From contig JBCBDX010000001.1 of the NCBI GenBank assembly GCA_038529265.1, positions 468,321 to 532,320 of the forward strand: a DNA stretch of 64,000 nucleotides, written 5' to 3'. The position numbers and the translations under genes were made by a program. The notes below the pieces were generated by a model that saw only the letters and a program-made list of their open reading frames with translations, had not been told where the DNA came from and searched no databases. Positions 8,215 to 17,484 of the stretch are shown piece after piece; positions within the stretch are counted from its first letter, which is position 1, and every line of letters begins with the position of its first letter. The stretch comes from JBCBDX01 sp038529265 (GTDB lineage: Bacteria; Pseudomonadota; Alphaproteobacteria; Rhizobiales; Rhizobiaceae).

Positions 8215-9360
8215 ATGTTCTGGTTGTTGGCCATATGCTTGACCCTTGTCGCAATTATGATTGGTTTCCGTCCGCTCATTAAGCGTGTTGATCATGCAGC
8301 TGCCACTGACAGCGAATTCGACACGGCTGTTTATCGAGACCAGCTTGCTGAGTTGGAAGCGGACAAAGCTCGCGGGTCTATCGATGCCGCTGAATACGAA
8401 CAAGCGCGCGTTGAAGTTGCAAGGCGCATAATTGCCGTTGAAAATCGAGACCAAACGATTGATCGTTCGGCGCGCGAGCACAATGGTGGGTTTGTCGGCG
8501 CAGTATTTGCAGTCTTGTTTGTGCCGGGGCTTGCATTTCTGTTTTATGTTGAATTGGGCTCACCCGGGATGGATGCCCAGCCTTTGGCAGCACGCGTAAA
8601 TCAGCCTTTAGCATCTGAAGTCTCCGAAGATATCGCGTTGATGCTGGAGCGGGCGGAGGAACATCTACGCGTCAACCCAGATGATGTTCGAGGCTGGGAT
8701 GTTGTCGCGCCGGTTTACCTGCAGACAAATCGCTTTGATAAAGCGATCACGGCTTACAACAACGCAATCAGTTTGGACGGGACAAACACGAACCGCCTAG
8801 CTGGTCTCGGCGAAGCAATGGTGTCTCAAAATGGTGGCATTATTGATGGCGACGCGCTCATTCGTTTCCAAGCCGCTATGCAGTTAAATCCAGACGATGC
8901 GCGCTCAAACTTTTTTATTGCGCTTGCAGCGGCTCAGGCTGGTAACCTGGAAGAAGCGCAGGCGATTTGGCAGGAACTTTCAACGAACGACGCTCAAGTA
9001 CGATGGGCACAGATGGCTGAAACGGCGCTGGCGCGGCTACCAACGTCGCCGACGGTAGGTGCCGCACCACAATTGGACGAAGCGCAGCGTGATGCCGTTG
9101 CAGAGTTTCCGGTGGACGAGCGCAATGAAATGATTGTTTCAATGGTCGAAGGCTTAAACGACAGACTTCAATCCGATCCGAATGATTTGGAGGGTTGGCG
9201 CCGCCTTATTCGTGCACGAACGGTGCTGGGCCAGCCAGAGTTGGCGGTTGCCGCATTAAAAAGCGGTATCAGAGCATTTTCAGACGACGATGAGGCACTT
9301 CAGTCCCTTAATTCGCTGGCTTTGGAACTCGGTATTCCCATTGAGGAAGAAGGATCATGA
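8215..9360 (+). CDS. ccmI: Cytochrome c biogenesis protein CcmI (CycH)
   Basis: 381 residues. Two membrane segments (about 1-22 and 95-117) enclose a cytoplasmic loop with a coiled-coil character (QLAELEADKARGSIDAAEYEQ), followed by a periplasmic TPR region (about 140-380). CcmI is the apocytochrome chaperone of the system I maturation pathway and hands apocytochrome c to the CcmFH haem lyase. It opens a tight operon, overlapping ccmE by four bases. The gene order ccmI-E-F-H (cycHJKL) is the rhizobial one; ccmABCDG must lie elsewhere. Confidence 0.93.
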   Translation: MFWLLAICLTLVAIMIGFRPLIKRVDHAAATDSEFDTAVYRDQLAELEADKARGSIDAAEYEQARVEVARRIIAVENRDQTIDRSAREHNGGFVGAVFAVLFVPGLAFLFYVELGSPGMDAQPLAARVNQPLASEVSEDIALMLERAEEHLRVNPDDVRGWDVVAPVYLQTNRFDKAITAYNNAISLDGTNTNRLAGLGEAMVSQNGGIIDGDALIRFQAAMQLNPDDARSNFFIALAAAQAGNLEEAQAIWQELSTNDAQVRWAQMAETALARLPTSPTVGAAPQLDEAQRDAVAEFPVDERNEMIVSMVEGLNDRLQSDPNDLEGWRRLIRARTVLGQPELAVAALKSGIRAFSDDDEALQSLNSLALELGIPIEEEGS

Positions 9361-9821
9361 CCCGCAAACAAAAGCGTGCCGTCGTCATATTCTGCGGACT
9401 ATCAGTTCTTGGTCTAGCAGCTGTTTTGGTGCTCACGGCTCTCAGTGACCAGGTTACGTTTTTCCGAACGCCAACAGACTTGCAGGCTGAAGATGCCCAT
9501 CAGCTTGATCGTATTCGTTTGGGTGGGCTGGTTACCGAGGGCTCAGTGAAGAACCTGAGCGATGCACGCGTGGAATTTGCTGTTGAAGATGCCAACCACG
9601 TGATCACTGTTCGTTATGCCGGTATTTTGCCGGATTTGTTCCGTGAAGGACAGGGCATTGTAGCCGAGGGTACTTTAAGCCCTGCAGGGTACTTTGATGC
9701 CGACACCGTGTTAGCCAAGCATGATGAGACTTACATGCCGCGCGAAGTTGCCGATGCGCTTAAAGAACAGGGTCATTGGAAAGGTGAAGAAGCAAGTTCA
9801 AAGGAGGCTTACGGGCAATGA
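9357..9821 (+). CDS. ccmE: Haem chaperone CcmE (CycJ)
   Basis: 154 residues, the normal size. A single N-terminal anchor (about residues 8-29) is followed by a periplasmic beta-barrel (FFRTPTDL, GGLVTEGSVK, RYAGILPDLFREGQGIVAEG). The haem-binding histidine is His122 in VLAKHDETYMP, with the conserved downstream tyrosine. CcmE takes haem from the CcmABCD side and passes it to CcmF. It overlaps ccmI and ccmF by ATGA junctions, so the three proteins are likely made in coupled fashion. Confidence 0.95.
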   Translation: MTRKQKRAVVIFCGLSVLGLAAVLVLTALSDQVTFFRTPTDLQAEDAHQLDRIRLGGLVTEGSVKNLSDARVEFAVEDANHVITVRYAGILPDLFREGQGIVAEGTLSPAGYFDADTVLAKHDETYMPREVADALKEQGHWKGEEASSKEAYGQ

Positions 9822-11821
9822 TCATTGAACTTGGTCACTACGCATTGGTTTTGGCATTAGCGCTGTCAATTGTGCAGTCCGTCGTTCCGCTCTGGGGCCT
9901 AAAGACCAATGATGAAAAACTCACAGCGTTGGCGCCACACCTTTCCATTTCAACATTCATCATGGTGGCTTTGGCCTTCGCCGCATTGACTTGGGCCTAT
10001 GTCACCAGTGACTTCTCGGTTCGCAACGTTTGGGAGAACTCGTTTTCTGCCAAGCCAATGATATACAAAATTTCGGGTGTCTGGGGTAACCATGAAGGCT
10101 CTATGCTTCTGTGGATATTGACGCTCGCATTTTTTGCAGCGCTGGTCGCTTTTTTTGGCAGCAACCTTCCGCCCAGATTAAAGGCCGCCGTCCTGAGCGT
10201 ACAGGGCTCCATCACCGTCGCCTTTACGCTCTTTATTCTCCTCACATCCAATCCGTTTGAACGCATGGTGCCTGCCCCGCTGGAAGGACGCGACCTCAAT
10301 CCGTTGCTGCAGGATGTCGGTTTGGCCATCCACCCGCCGCTACTTTACCTTGGTTATGTTGGCCTCTCGATTTGCTTTTCATTTGCAATCGCAGCGCTCA
10401 TTGAAGGGCGAATTGATGCTGCTTGGGCGCGCTGGGTTCGGCCTTGGACTTTGGCAGCTTGGGTTTTTCTTACAGCTGGTATCGCCGTCGGATCCTACTG
10501 GGCTTACTACGAACTCGGCTGGGGCGGCTGGTGGTTCTGGGACCCTGTTGAAAATGCATCCTTTATGCCATGGCTCATTGGTACCGCTCTGCTGCACTCG
10601 GCATTGGTGATGGAAAAACGCGATGCCATGAAGATTTGGACGGTACTTTTGGCCATTCTGGCTTTCTCTTTTTCGCTACTAGGCACATTCCTTGTCCGGT
10701 CCGGCGTACTTACCTCCGTTCACTCATTCGCGACTGATCCTCAGCGTGGCCTTTTCATTCTTTTGATCCTGATGTTCTTCATCATTGGCTCTTTGCTGTT
10801 GTTCGCGGTGCGCGTATCGACCTTGAGAAACGGCGGTGTGTTCCATCCCATTTCACGTGAAGGCGCGTTGGTTCTCAACAATTTGTTTTTGACAACTGCT
10901 ACGGCAACCGTGCTGATCGGGACGCTATATCCATTGCTTGTTGAGGCCGTTACAGCGGAGAAAATCTCGGTTGGTGCGCCTTACTTCAATCTCACCTTCA
11001 TTCCGTTGATGATCCCGCTGTTGATGGCTGTGCCATTGGGCCCCTTGTTAGCTTGGAAACGAGGCAACCTGGTCGGTGCATTGCAGCGGCTTTGGGTAGC
11101 TGGTGGCTTGTCCCTCGCAGCGGCGCTAGCATTGGTTTATTGGCAAACCGGTGCACCGGTTCTTGCTTTGGTGGGATTTGCACTCGCGTTCTGGCTGATA
11201 TTCGGAGCAGCCGCTGATCTATGGATGAAGGCCGGTCTACCAAAAGCAAAGCCTTCCGTTGCTTGGTCAAGACTAAAAGGCTTGCCGCGGTCAGCTTGGG
11301 GAACTGCACTGGCCCACGCCGGTATCGGTGTTATGACCCTCGGCATTGTTGGTGTGTCGCTGTTCGAAACCGAGACAGTACGGAACATGAAGCCCGGCGA
11401 TACGCTTGAACTTTCCGGATACGAAGCGCGCCTTGAGCGGCTGGAGCCGGGGATTGGCCCTAACTACAGTTACACAAAAGGCGTGTTCACGATTTTTCGG
11501 AACGGTTCTGAAATAGGCCGTATCGAGCCTGAAAAGCGCGTTTATATCGCAAGTCGTATGCCAACCACGGAGGCTGGCATCATGACAAAGGGCATTCACC
11601 AGTTTTACCTATCACTTGGCGATCCGGCTTCTACGCCAGGCCTTATCGTAGTCAGGGCGTGGTGGAAGCCATATGTGACGTTGATTTGGTATGGGGCATT
11701 GCTGATGTGCATTGCAGGCACTCTTTCGCTAAGCGACCGCCGCCTGAGAGTAGGCGCGCCCAAACCCGCACGCGCTAGAAGGAGCGCGGTAAGCGGTGCT
11801 GCTGCGCAACCTGCTGAGTGA
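9818..11821 (+). CDS. ccmF: Haem lyase subunit CcmF (CycK)
   Basis: 667 residues, an integral membrane protein with about 14-15 hydrophobic segments. The tryptophan-rich WWD motif (GWGGWWFWDPVENASFMPWL, about residues 230-249) is intact, as are the family stretches YKISGVWGNHEGSML and SFSLLGTFLVRSGVLTSVHSFA. CcmF receives haem from CcmE and, with CcmH and CcmI, attaches it to the CxxCH motif of apocytochromes. The window also encodes a dihaem cytochrome c (59237-59869) that would be a client. It starts four bases before the ccmE stop. Confidence 0.96.
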   Translation: MIIELGHYALVLALALSIVQSVVPLWGLKTNDEKLTALAPHLSISTFIMVALAFAALTWAYVTSDFSVRNVWENSFSAKPMIYKISGVWGNHEGSMLLWILTLAFFAALVAFFGSNLPPRLKAAVLSVQGSITVAFTLFILLTSNPFERMVPAPLEGRDLNPLLQDVGLAIHPPLLYLGYVGLSICFSFAIAALIEGRIDAAWARWVRPWTLAAWVFLTAGIAVGSYWAYYELGWGGWWFWDPVENASFMPWLIGTALLHSALVMEKRDAMKIWTVLLAILAFSFSLLGTFLVRSGVLTSVHSFATDPQRGLFILLILMFFIIGSLLLFAVRVSTLRNGGVFHPISREGALVLNNLFLTTATATVLIGTLYPLLVEAVTAEKISVGAPYFNLTFIPLMIPLLMAVPLGPLLAWKRGNLVGALQRLWVAGGLSLAAALALVYWQTGAPVLALVGFALAFWLIFGAAADLWMKAGLPKAKPSVAWSRLKGLPRSAWGTALAHAGIGVMTLGIVGVSLFETETVRNMKPGDTLELSGYEARLERLEPGIGPNYSYTKGVFTIFRNGSEIGRIEPEKRVYIASRMPTTEAGIMTKGIHQFYLSLGDPASTPGLIVVRAWWKPYVTLIWYGALLMCIAGTLSLSDRRLRVGAPKPARARRSAVSGAAAQPAE

Positions 11822-11828
11822 GATCACT

Positions 11829-12302
11829 ATGAAGCGTCTGATCACCGTCACCGTCCTACTGCTGGGCCTAAGCATGAGGGCGGCTTTAGCAGTCACACCG
11901 GAAGAAATACTGGATGATCCGGCGCTGGAAGAGCGCGCGCGCCAACTGTCGGCAGGACTACGTTGTCTCGTATGCCAAAATCAGTCGATTGATGATTCAG
12001 ATGCTGCGTTGGCAAAAGACCTACGGGTACTGGTGCGAGAGCGCTTGGTTGCCGGTGACACGGATAAACAAGTTCTCGATTTTGTGGTGTCCCGGTACGG
12101 AGAGTTTGTGCTTCTTCGCCCCACCTTCAGCACTCAAAACGCCGTCTTGTGGGTCACACCCGTTGTTGTACTGCTACTCGGTGGCTTTTTTGCTTTCGGA
12201 TACGTCAGAAATCGCCCGGCGATTGCCGCCTCACAAATCAGTGAGGATGAGGCGCAACGCATCGCAAAAATTTTGGATGATGGTGATCAGTCTAAAGGCT
12301 AG
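11829..12302 (+). CDS. ccmH: Apocytochrome thiol reductase CcmH (CycL)
   Basis: 157 residues from ATG 11829, with a signal peptide (MKRLITVTVLLLGLSMRAALA), the thiol-active CxxC in LRCLVCQNQSIDDSDA, and a C-terminal membrane segment (VLWVTPVVVLLLGGFFAFGYV). CcmH keeps apocytochrome cysteines reduced for haem attachment. A GTG at 11796 in the same frame would overlap the end of ccmF by 26 bases and put extra residues before the signal, so the ATG is preferred. It is the last gene of the ccm operon. Confidence 0.92.
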   Translation: MKRLITVTVLLLGLSMRAALAVTPEEILDDPALEERARQLSAGLRCLVCQNQSIDDSDAALAKDLRVLVRERLVAGDTDKQVLDFVVSRYGEFVLLRPTFSTQNAVLWVTPVVVLLLGGFFAFGYVRNRPAIAASQISEDEAQRIAKILDDGDQSKG

Positions 12303-12333
12303 TGTTTCTCCAATCGTATGAGGGGACCAGCCG

Positions 12334-13560
12334 ATGGCCATAGAAAAACGCGAGTTCAGTTCCGTATCTGGACAAACACTAGCTGCCAGGTTTGACCGAC
12401 CTGATGGTGAGATTAGAGGTTATGCGCTATTTGCCCATTGCTTCACATGCACCAAGGACATCATTGCCGCCCGTCGCATCGCGGCGCATTTGGCCAAGCT
12501 GGGCGTTGCAGTTCTACGTTTTGATTTTACCGGGCTCGGCTCCAGTCAAGGCGAATTCGCCAATACAAGTTTCGCCTCCAACGTTGATGACCTTGTCGCG
12601 GCTGCCGACTACCTGGCCGCCAATGGAGAAGCGCCAAGCCTTTTGATTGGGCACTCTTTGGGCGGTGCCGCGGTCTTGGCTGCCGCTGAACAGATAAAAA
12701 GCGTAAAGGGCGTTGCGACAATCGGCGCGCCTGCCGATGCCGAACATGTGTTGCACATGTTTGAAGACAGTATCGGAGACATTGAAAGAGACGGCTCCGC
12801 TGAAGTGTTGCTCGCTGGCCGGAAGTTCCGGATAGGAAAGGGGTTTATTGAAGCTGCTCGTTCTACGACGCTTGATGACAAGATTTCCAGGCTTCGCGCC
12901 AGCCTGCTGGTTCTCCATTCTCCCATCGACAATACAGTTGGAATTGATAATGCCACACGCATTTTCATGGCCGCAAAGCATCCGAAAAGCTTCGTTTCGC
13001 TCGGCACCGCTGATCATCTCCTAACAAAGGACGAAGACGCAACCTTTGCCGCAGAGATGATCTCTGCGTGGGCATCAAGGCTTTTGCCAAAGGATAGTGT
13101 CGAGACTTCCTCAGCTGATCAACTGGAACATGTGCGTGTTGCGGAAACGCGTGCGTCCAAGTTTCAAAACACGGTGCAAGTTCGCAGCCATCGCCTTTTT
13201 GCGGACGAACCACCGTCCGTTGGTGGCACTGATACCGGGCCAACGCCATATGATTTTCTCTCTGCTGCGCTGGGTGCATGCACGTCGATGACCTTGCGTA
13301 TGTATGCTGACTTCAAAAAACTGGACCTTGGAAAGGTTACAGTCGATGTCAGTCACAATAAGGTTCACGCGAAAGATTGTGCTGATTGTACTGAAGAAAG
13401 TATGGCTTCCGGCGGTAAGATTGATCGATTTGAAAGGGTGATCTCTGTTGAGGGGAATGTACCCGAAGAGATCGAGCGAAAAATCGTTGAAATCGCCAAC
13501 AAATGCCCGGTTCATAAAACGCTGGAAGCTCAGGCCACGATCATAACGCGTGTTGCTTAG
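12334..13560 (+). CDS. Alpha/beta hydrolase - OsmC fusion protein
   Basis: 408 residues in two parts. Residues 1-250 form a serine hydrolase domain (nucleophile in GHSLGGAA, oxyanion region FAHCFTCTKD, terminal His in TADHLLT). Residues about 265-405 form an OsmC-like domain with the two peroxidatic/resolving cysteines in LGACTSMTLR and NKCPVHKTL. OsmC domains reduce organic hydroperoxides; the fused hydrolase may release or accept the substrate. This fusion is known from other Proteobacteria. The start has GAGGGG about 8 bases upstream. It stands between ccmH and degP in the same direction, 31 bases after ccmH. Confidence 0.85.
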   Translation: MAIEKREFSSVSGQTLAARFDRPDGEIRGYALFAHCFTCTKDIIAARRIAAHLAKLGVAVLRFDFTGLGSSQGEFANTSFASNVDDLVAAADYLAANGEAPSLLIGHSLGGAAVLAAAEQIKSVKGVATIGAPADAEHVLHMFEDSIGDIERDGSAEVLLAGRKFRIGKGFIEAARSTTLDDKISRLRASLLVLHSPIDNTVGIDNATRIFMAAKHPKSFVSLGTADHLLTKDEDATFAAEMISAWASRLLPKDSVETSSADQLEHVRVAETRASKFQNTVQVRSHRLFADEPPSVGGTDTGPTPYDFLSAALGACTSMTLRMYADFKKLDLGKVTVDVSHNKVHAKDCADCTEESMASGGKIDRFERVISVEGNVPEEIERKIVEIANKCPVHKTLEAQATIITRVA

Positions 13561-13684
13561 CGAATTTCCACTAACCTTACGAAGATTTCATGTTCTCGCC
13601 ATGTTTGCGCAAGGATCGCCTCCCTAAGTAACGCTTATTGCGATGTCGTCATCGCTCGTGACTTCAATAAGGAGAGCTCCCAGA

Positions 13685-15193
13685 ATGCTAAAATCCCGCT
13701 TGAGCAAGCTGTTGATCGCCGGTGCTGTTGTTGGTGCAGGTTTTGCCGGATACAGCGGCGCAACCCTTTCCACAGCCATCGCCGATCCCGTGCGTGTGGA
13801 AACTGCAATTGCGGCCCCCGGGTTTGCTGATGTGGTAGATGTGGTTTCACCTGCTGTTGTGTCTGTCCGAGTTCGCTCATCTGTCCAGCCGGTCAGTGAA
13901 CGTTTTAACAACATGATTCCCCGCGGCTTTGAAGATTTGCCTGATGGCCATCCTTTCCGCCGCTTTTTCCGTGAGTTTGAGCGTGAGTTTGGTTTTGGTG
14001 ACCGACGCGGCGAAGGTCCGCGCGCTGAGCGTCGGCGTTCGCGCCCCGTCTCGCAAGGTTCCGGTTTCTTCATTTCCGGTGATGGTTTTCTCGTCACAAA
14101 CAACCATGTCATCGAAAATGGCGAACAGTTTGCCGTTATCTTGAATGACGGAACTGAGTATGAAGCTGAGTTGATTGGTACCGACCCACGCACTGATCTT
14201 GCCGTTTTAAAAGTCGATACGACCGATGATTTGACCTATGTTGACTTTGCGCCCGAAGGTAAAACCCGCGTTGGTGATTGGGTCGTTGCAGTGGGCAATC
14301 CGTTTGGACTGGGTGGCACAGTGACTGCTGGAATCGTGTCAGCGTTTGAGCGCGACATTGGTGCCGGACCTTATGATCAATTCCTCCAGATCGATGCTGC
14401 CGTCAATCGCGGTAACTCCGGTGGGCCAACATTCAATCTCAACGGTGAAGTTGTCGGCGTTAACACCGCCATCTTCTCGCCATCAGGTGGGAACGTGGGC
14501 ATTGCGTTTGCTGTACCTGCAAGCGTCGCAAGCAATATCGTTGCCGATTTGATCGATGATGGCAGCGTCCAGCGCGGTTGGTTGGGCGTTTCTATTCAGC
14601 CGGTAACGGACGATATCGCCGAATCGTTAGGTATGGATGCATCTGCGGGCGCATTGGTTTCCGAACTGACACCGGGCACACCTGCGCAAGAAGCTGGCAT
14701 ACGTATCGGCGATGTGATCACTGGTGTGAACACAACCGATGTCGAAGGTCCACGCGAACTGTCACGCGCAATTGCGGGCTTTGATCCTGGTTCAGATGTT
14801 TCCATCACCGTTTTTCGCGATGGCAGCGAGCAGACCATCGATGTGACACTTGGCGAGCTGCCAACCCGCGAAGAACTCGCAGGCCTCGCACCTGACCAAG
14901 AACCTGAAGAAGCCAGCCCGACTTCGATGGAAGACTTCGGCCTGACCTTAGTCCCGTCTGACGATGGAGAAGGTGTGCTTGTTACCGATGTGGTACCCGA
15001 CAGTGCAGCTGCACAAGCTGGTATTACAGCGGGCGACATTATTCGCGAGATCAACAATCGGCCGGTGACCTCGGCTGATGAAATCACGCAACAGATTGAT
15101 GCCGTTAAGTCGCAAGGTCGCAAAGCTGCACTCGTGCGCGTGGAGGGTGAAAACTCAAGCCGGTTTGCAGCCCTGTCGCTCGACGAAGGCTAA
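13685..15193 (+). CDS. degP: Do-family periplasmic serine protease DegP/HtrA
   Basis: 502 residues from ATG 13685, chosen because AAGGAG (13669-13674) lies 10 bases before it and the protein then opens with a signal peptide (SKLLIAGAVVGAGFAGYSG). The catalytic triad is visible: His in VTNNHVIEN, Asp in DPRTDLAVLKV, Ser in GNSGGPTF. Two PDZ domains follow (about residues 290-380 and 405-495). A basic and acidic loop (REFEREFGFGDRRGEGPRAERRRSR) precedes the protease core. DegP degrades or refolds damaged envelope proteins. Its place before a two-component system and glnE matches rhizobial gene order. Confidence 0.93.
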   Translation: MLKSRLSKLLIAGAVVGAGFAGYSGATLSTAIADPVRVETAIAAPGFADVVDVVSPAVVSVRVRSSVQPVSERFNNMIPRGFEDLPDGHPFRRFFREFEREFGFGDRRGEGPRAERRRSRPVSQGSGFFISGDGFLVTNNHVIENGEQFAVILNDGTEYEAELIGTDPRTDLAVLKVDTTDDLTYVDFAPEGKTRVGDWVVAVGNPFGLGGTVTAGIVSAFERDIGAGPYDQFLQIDAAVNRGNSGGPTFNLNGEVVGVNTAIFSPSGGNVGIAFAVPASVASNIVADLIDDGSVQRGWLGVSIQPVTDDIAESLGMDASAGALVSELTPGTPAQEAGIRIGDVITGVNTTDVEGPRELSRAIAGFDPGSDVSITVFRDGSEQTIDVTLGELPTREELAGLAPDQEPEEASPTSMEDFGLTLVPSDDGEGVLVTDVVPDSAAAQAGITAGDIIREINNRPVTSADEITQQIDAVKSQGRKAALVRVEGENSSRFAALSLDEG

Positions 15194-15210
15194 AACGAAA
15201 CAAACCAAAA

Positions 15211-15297
15211 CCTTTCCGGCGGGTCTTTCGTCCATGTCATCCCCTCCGGTCGGAAAGGCGGCGGCAACGGGTTTCCCCCCTCGCGCCCGTTGTCGCC
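15211..15297 (+). other. Two consecutive hairpins between degP and the response regulator gene
   Basis: CCTTTCCG (15211-15218) pairs with CGGAAAGG (15251-15258), and directly after it GGCGGCAACGGG (15260-15271) pairs with CCCGTTGTCGCC (15286-15297) with one mismatch (a G-U pair in RNA). Only a weak T-rich stretch follows (CTATTTTGG). They may end or attenuate degP transcription ahead of the response regulator. Confidence 0.45.
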
Positions 15298-15325
15298 AAC
15301 TCTATTTTGGCATAGCTCTGATCCT

Positions 15326-15997
15326 ATGAAGATATTGATTATCGAAGACGACAAGCCTTCCGCCGAGTATCTGAAGAAGGCACTTGGCGAAGCTGGCCAC
15401 GGCGCGGACATCGCCAATGATGGCGAGAGTGGACACAACATGGCCCAATCCGGTGCGTACGACGCTTTGATTGTGGACCGCATGCTGCCGAAAAAGAACG
15501 GGTTGGAGATCATTGCAGATTTACGTGACTCAGGCGATGCTACGCCTGCACTAATCTTATCTGCACTCGGCGAAGTCGACGATCGTGTTACGGGACTGCG
15601 TGCCGGAGGCGATGATTACCTGACAAAGCCATACGCGTTCTCTGAATTGTTGGCGCGTTTGGAAACCCTTCAGCGACGCGGCCTCGGCGTCGAGAGCGAG
15701 ACGCTTTATCAAGTGGGTGATTTGGTGCTGAACAGACTGTCTCGAGATGTCAAACGTGCTGACCAGACAATTATCCTGCAACCAAGAGAGTTTCGCCTAC
15801 TAGAGTATCTGATGCGCAACGTTGACCGAGTTGTCACGCGCACAATGCTGCTCGAGCATGTCTGGGACTATCATTTTGATCCGCAAACGAACGTTATCGA
15901 CGTGCATATTTCACGGTTGCGAGCGAAGATCGAAAAAGGTTTCGAAAAGCCGCTGCTTCACACCGTACGCGGCGCTGGCTATGTCATGCGCGAGTGA
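15326..15997 (+). CDS. OmpR-family response regulator
   Basis: 223 residues. The receiver domain has the acidic pocket IIEDDKPS, phospho-acceptor Asp51 in IVDRMLPK, and Lys in YLTKPYAF; the C-terminal winged helix has PREFRLLEYLMRN and RGAGYVMRE. The ATG at 15326 aligns the protein with the usual 'MKILIIEDD' start; the frame extends further up to 15290 without such fit. Stop and the start of the kinase gene are 3 bases apart. The target is not evident, but its place after degP suggests an envelope-stress role. Confidence 0.9.
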   Translation: MKILIIEDDKPSAEYLKKALGEAGHGADIANDGESGHNMAQSGAYDALIVDRMLPKKNGLEIIADLRDSGDATPALILSALGEVDDRVTGLRAGGDDYLTKPYAFSELLARLETLQRRGLGVESETLYQVGDLVLNRLSRDVKRADQTIILQPREFRLLEYLMRNVDRVVTRTMLLEHVWDYHFDPQTNVIDVHISRLRAKIEKGFEKPLLHTVRGAGYVMRE

Positions 15998-16000
15998 TAG

Positions 16001-17428
16001 ATGGTCGCCGTACCAAGGGTCATAAACACCACGGCAGTGCGTCTGTCAGCAATGTTCATCTTGCTGTTCGGCGCGTGCGCGGTGCTGACCATTCTGTATA
16101 TGACCACAGTCGCAGCAAGCTTTGTGATACGGGAGACCCGCTTCGCGGTTGAAAGTGAAATAGGCGAGTTGGCGCAGACCTATTCAATTGGTGGGCTGCG
16201 CACCCTGGTTAGGGATATTGAGCGAAGGTCCCGTCGACCTGGCGCTTTTGTTTATCTGGTTGCCGATGGCAGAGGCCGCCCGTTGGCCGGCAATATTGGC
16301 GATCTGCAACCTGGTATTTTGGAATCATCGGGTTGGAAGGGGCAGCCCTTTAAGTATGCACGAGCGGGAGAAACACGGTCCCTGTCAGAAATGGGCGACA
16401 GCGCGCCAAGTGCTGTCGCGTATGTACTTCCTTTTCAAAATGGCATCCGCGTTATTGTCGGACGTGACTTGGCAGATCCGATCCGCTTTCGAACTGTAGT
16501 TCAGCGCTCGGTTGCCCTTGCCCTGATCATGGTGGGCATCGGCGCGTTCTTTATCTGGTTCCTGGTCGGGCGGCGAGCATTGCGTCGCATCAATGCGGTT
16601 TCAGCAGCAAGCGATAACATCATTGCGGGCGACTTGAGCCAGCGCCTGCCGGTTAGCAGTGCAGGTGATGAGTTTGACCGTCTTTCATCCTCACTAAACC
16701 AGATGGTTGATCGCATTGAAAAACTGAACGGTGGCTTGCGTGAAGTATCTGACTCGATAGCGCATGATTTGAAAACGCCGCTGACCAGATTGCGCAATAG
16801 GGCTGAAGACGCGATTAGAAACGGTGAAACAAAGGACGATTATCGCGAGGCAATGCACGGCATGTTGGGTGAAGCCGACAACATGATCGCGATATTTAAT
16901 GCCATGTTGCTGATCTCTCGTGTCGAGGCTGGCTACACAAAATTCACACCCGTGCCGGTCGATCTCGGCGAAATCGCATCTGATCTATGTGAGCTTTATG
17001 AGCCTGTCATTGAGGACGCAGGTGGCCATCTGAAGAACAATGTCAGGCATGGTTTGGTCGTTAACGGCAATCGCGAATTAATCGGCCAAGCGCTTACCAA
17101 CCTTCTCGATAATGCAACCAAATATGGCTTGCCAGGAGGTGGAGACATTACTGTCTCTGCGATGAAGACGTCTGATGCTGTAACGCTAAGCGTTATCGAT
17201 GCTGGTGCTGGTATTCCTGAAGCGGATCGAGACCGGGTCTTGGAGCGATTTGTTCGGTTAGATGCAAGTCGAACCAGCAATAGAAAAGTTCGTGGTTCAG
17301 GGCTGGGACTTTCATTGGTCTCGGCTATCATGAAGCAGCACAACGGCATGCTGGAGTTGGACGATGCAAGGCCCGGTTTGATTGCCCGGCTCGTATTTCC
17401 CATTGGTGCCTTTAAAAACCCTTCTTAA
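16001..17428 (+). CDS. Sensor histidine kinase, partner of the 15326 regulator
   Basis: 475 residues. Membrane segments at about 13-40 and 168-190 frame a periplasmic domain of about 125 residues; a HAMP domain (about 190-243) precedes the phospho-acceptor His255 in DSIAHDLKTPLTRLR. The ATPase domain shows NLLDNATKYG, DAGAGIPEADRDRVLERFVRLD and GSGLGLSLV. It belongs to the QseC/TctE-like group common in Alphaproteobacteria. It is certainly co-transcribed with the regulator gene 3 bases upstream. The signal sensed cannot be told from the sequence. Confidence 0.9.
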   Translation: MVAVPRVINTTAVRLSAMFILLFGACAVLTILYMTTVAASFVIRETRFAVESEIGELAQTYSIGGLRTLVRDIERRSRRPGAFVYLVADGRGRPLAGNIGDLQPGILESSGWKGQPFKYARAGETRSLSEMGDSAPSAVAYVLPFQNGIRVIVGRDLADPIRFRTVVQRSVALALIMVGIGAFFIWFLVGRRALRRINAVSAASDNIIAGDLSQRLPVSSAGDEFDRLSSSLNQMVDRIEKLNGGLREVSDSIAHDLKTPLTRLRNRAEDAIRNGETKDDYREAMHGMLGEADNMIAIFNAMLLISRVEAGYTKFTPVPVDLGEIASDLCELYEPVIEDAGGHLKNNVRHGLVVNGNRELIGQALTNLLDNATKYGLPGGGDITVSAMKTSDAVTLSVIDAGAGIPEADRDRVLERFVRLDASRTSNRKVRGSGLGLSLVSAIMKQHNGMLELDDARPGLIARLVFPIGAFKNPS

Positions 17429-17484
17429 ATCACACATCGTCGTGCTTACTTTGTAGCGGTCAAGCTAAGGGGCGCAAACTGGAA

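Noticed and set aside
13624..14193. 189-codon minus-strand frame over the degP 5' region
   Set aside because: Lies wholly opposite degP, is Arg/Ser/Thr-rich, and shows no family features.
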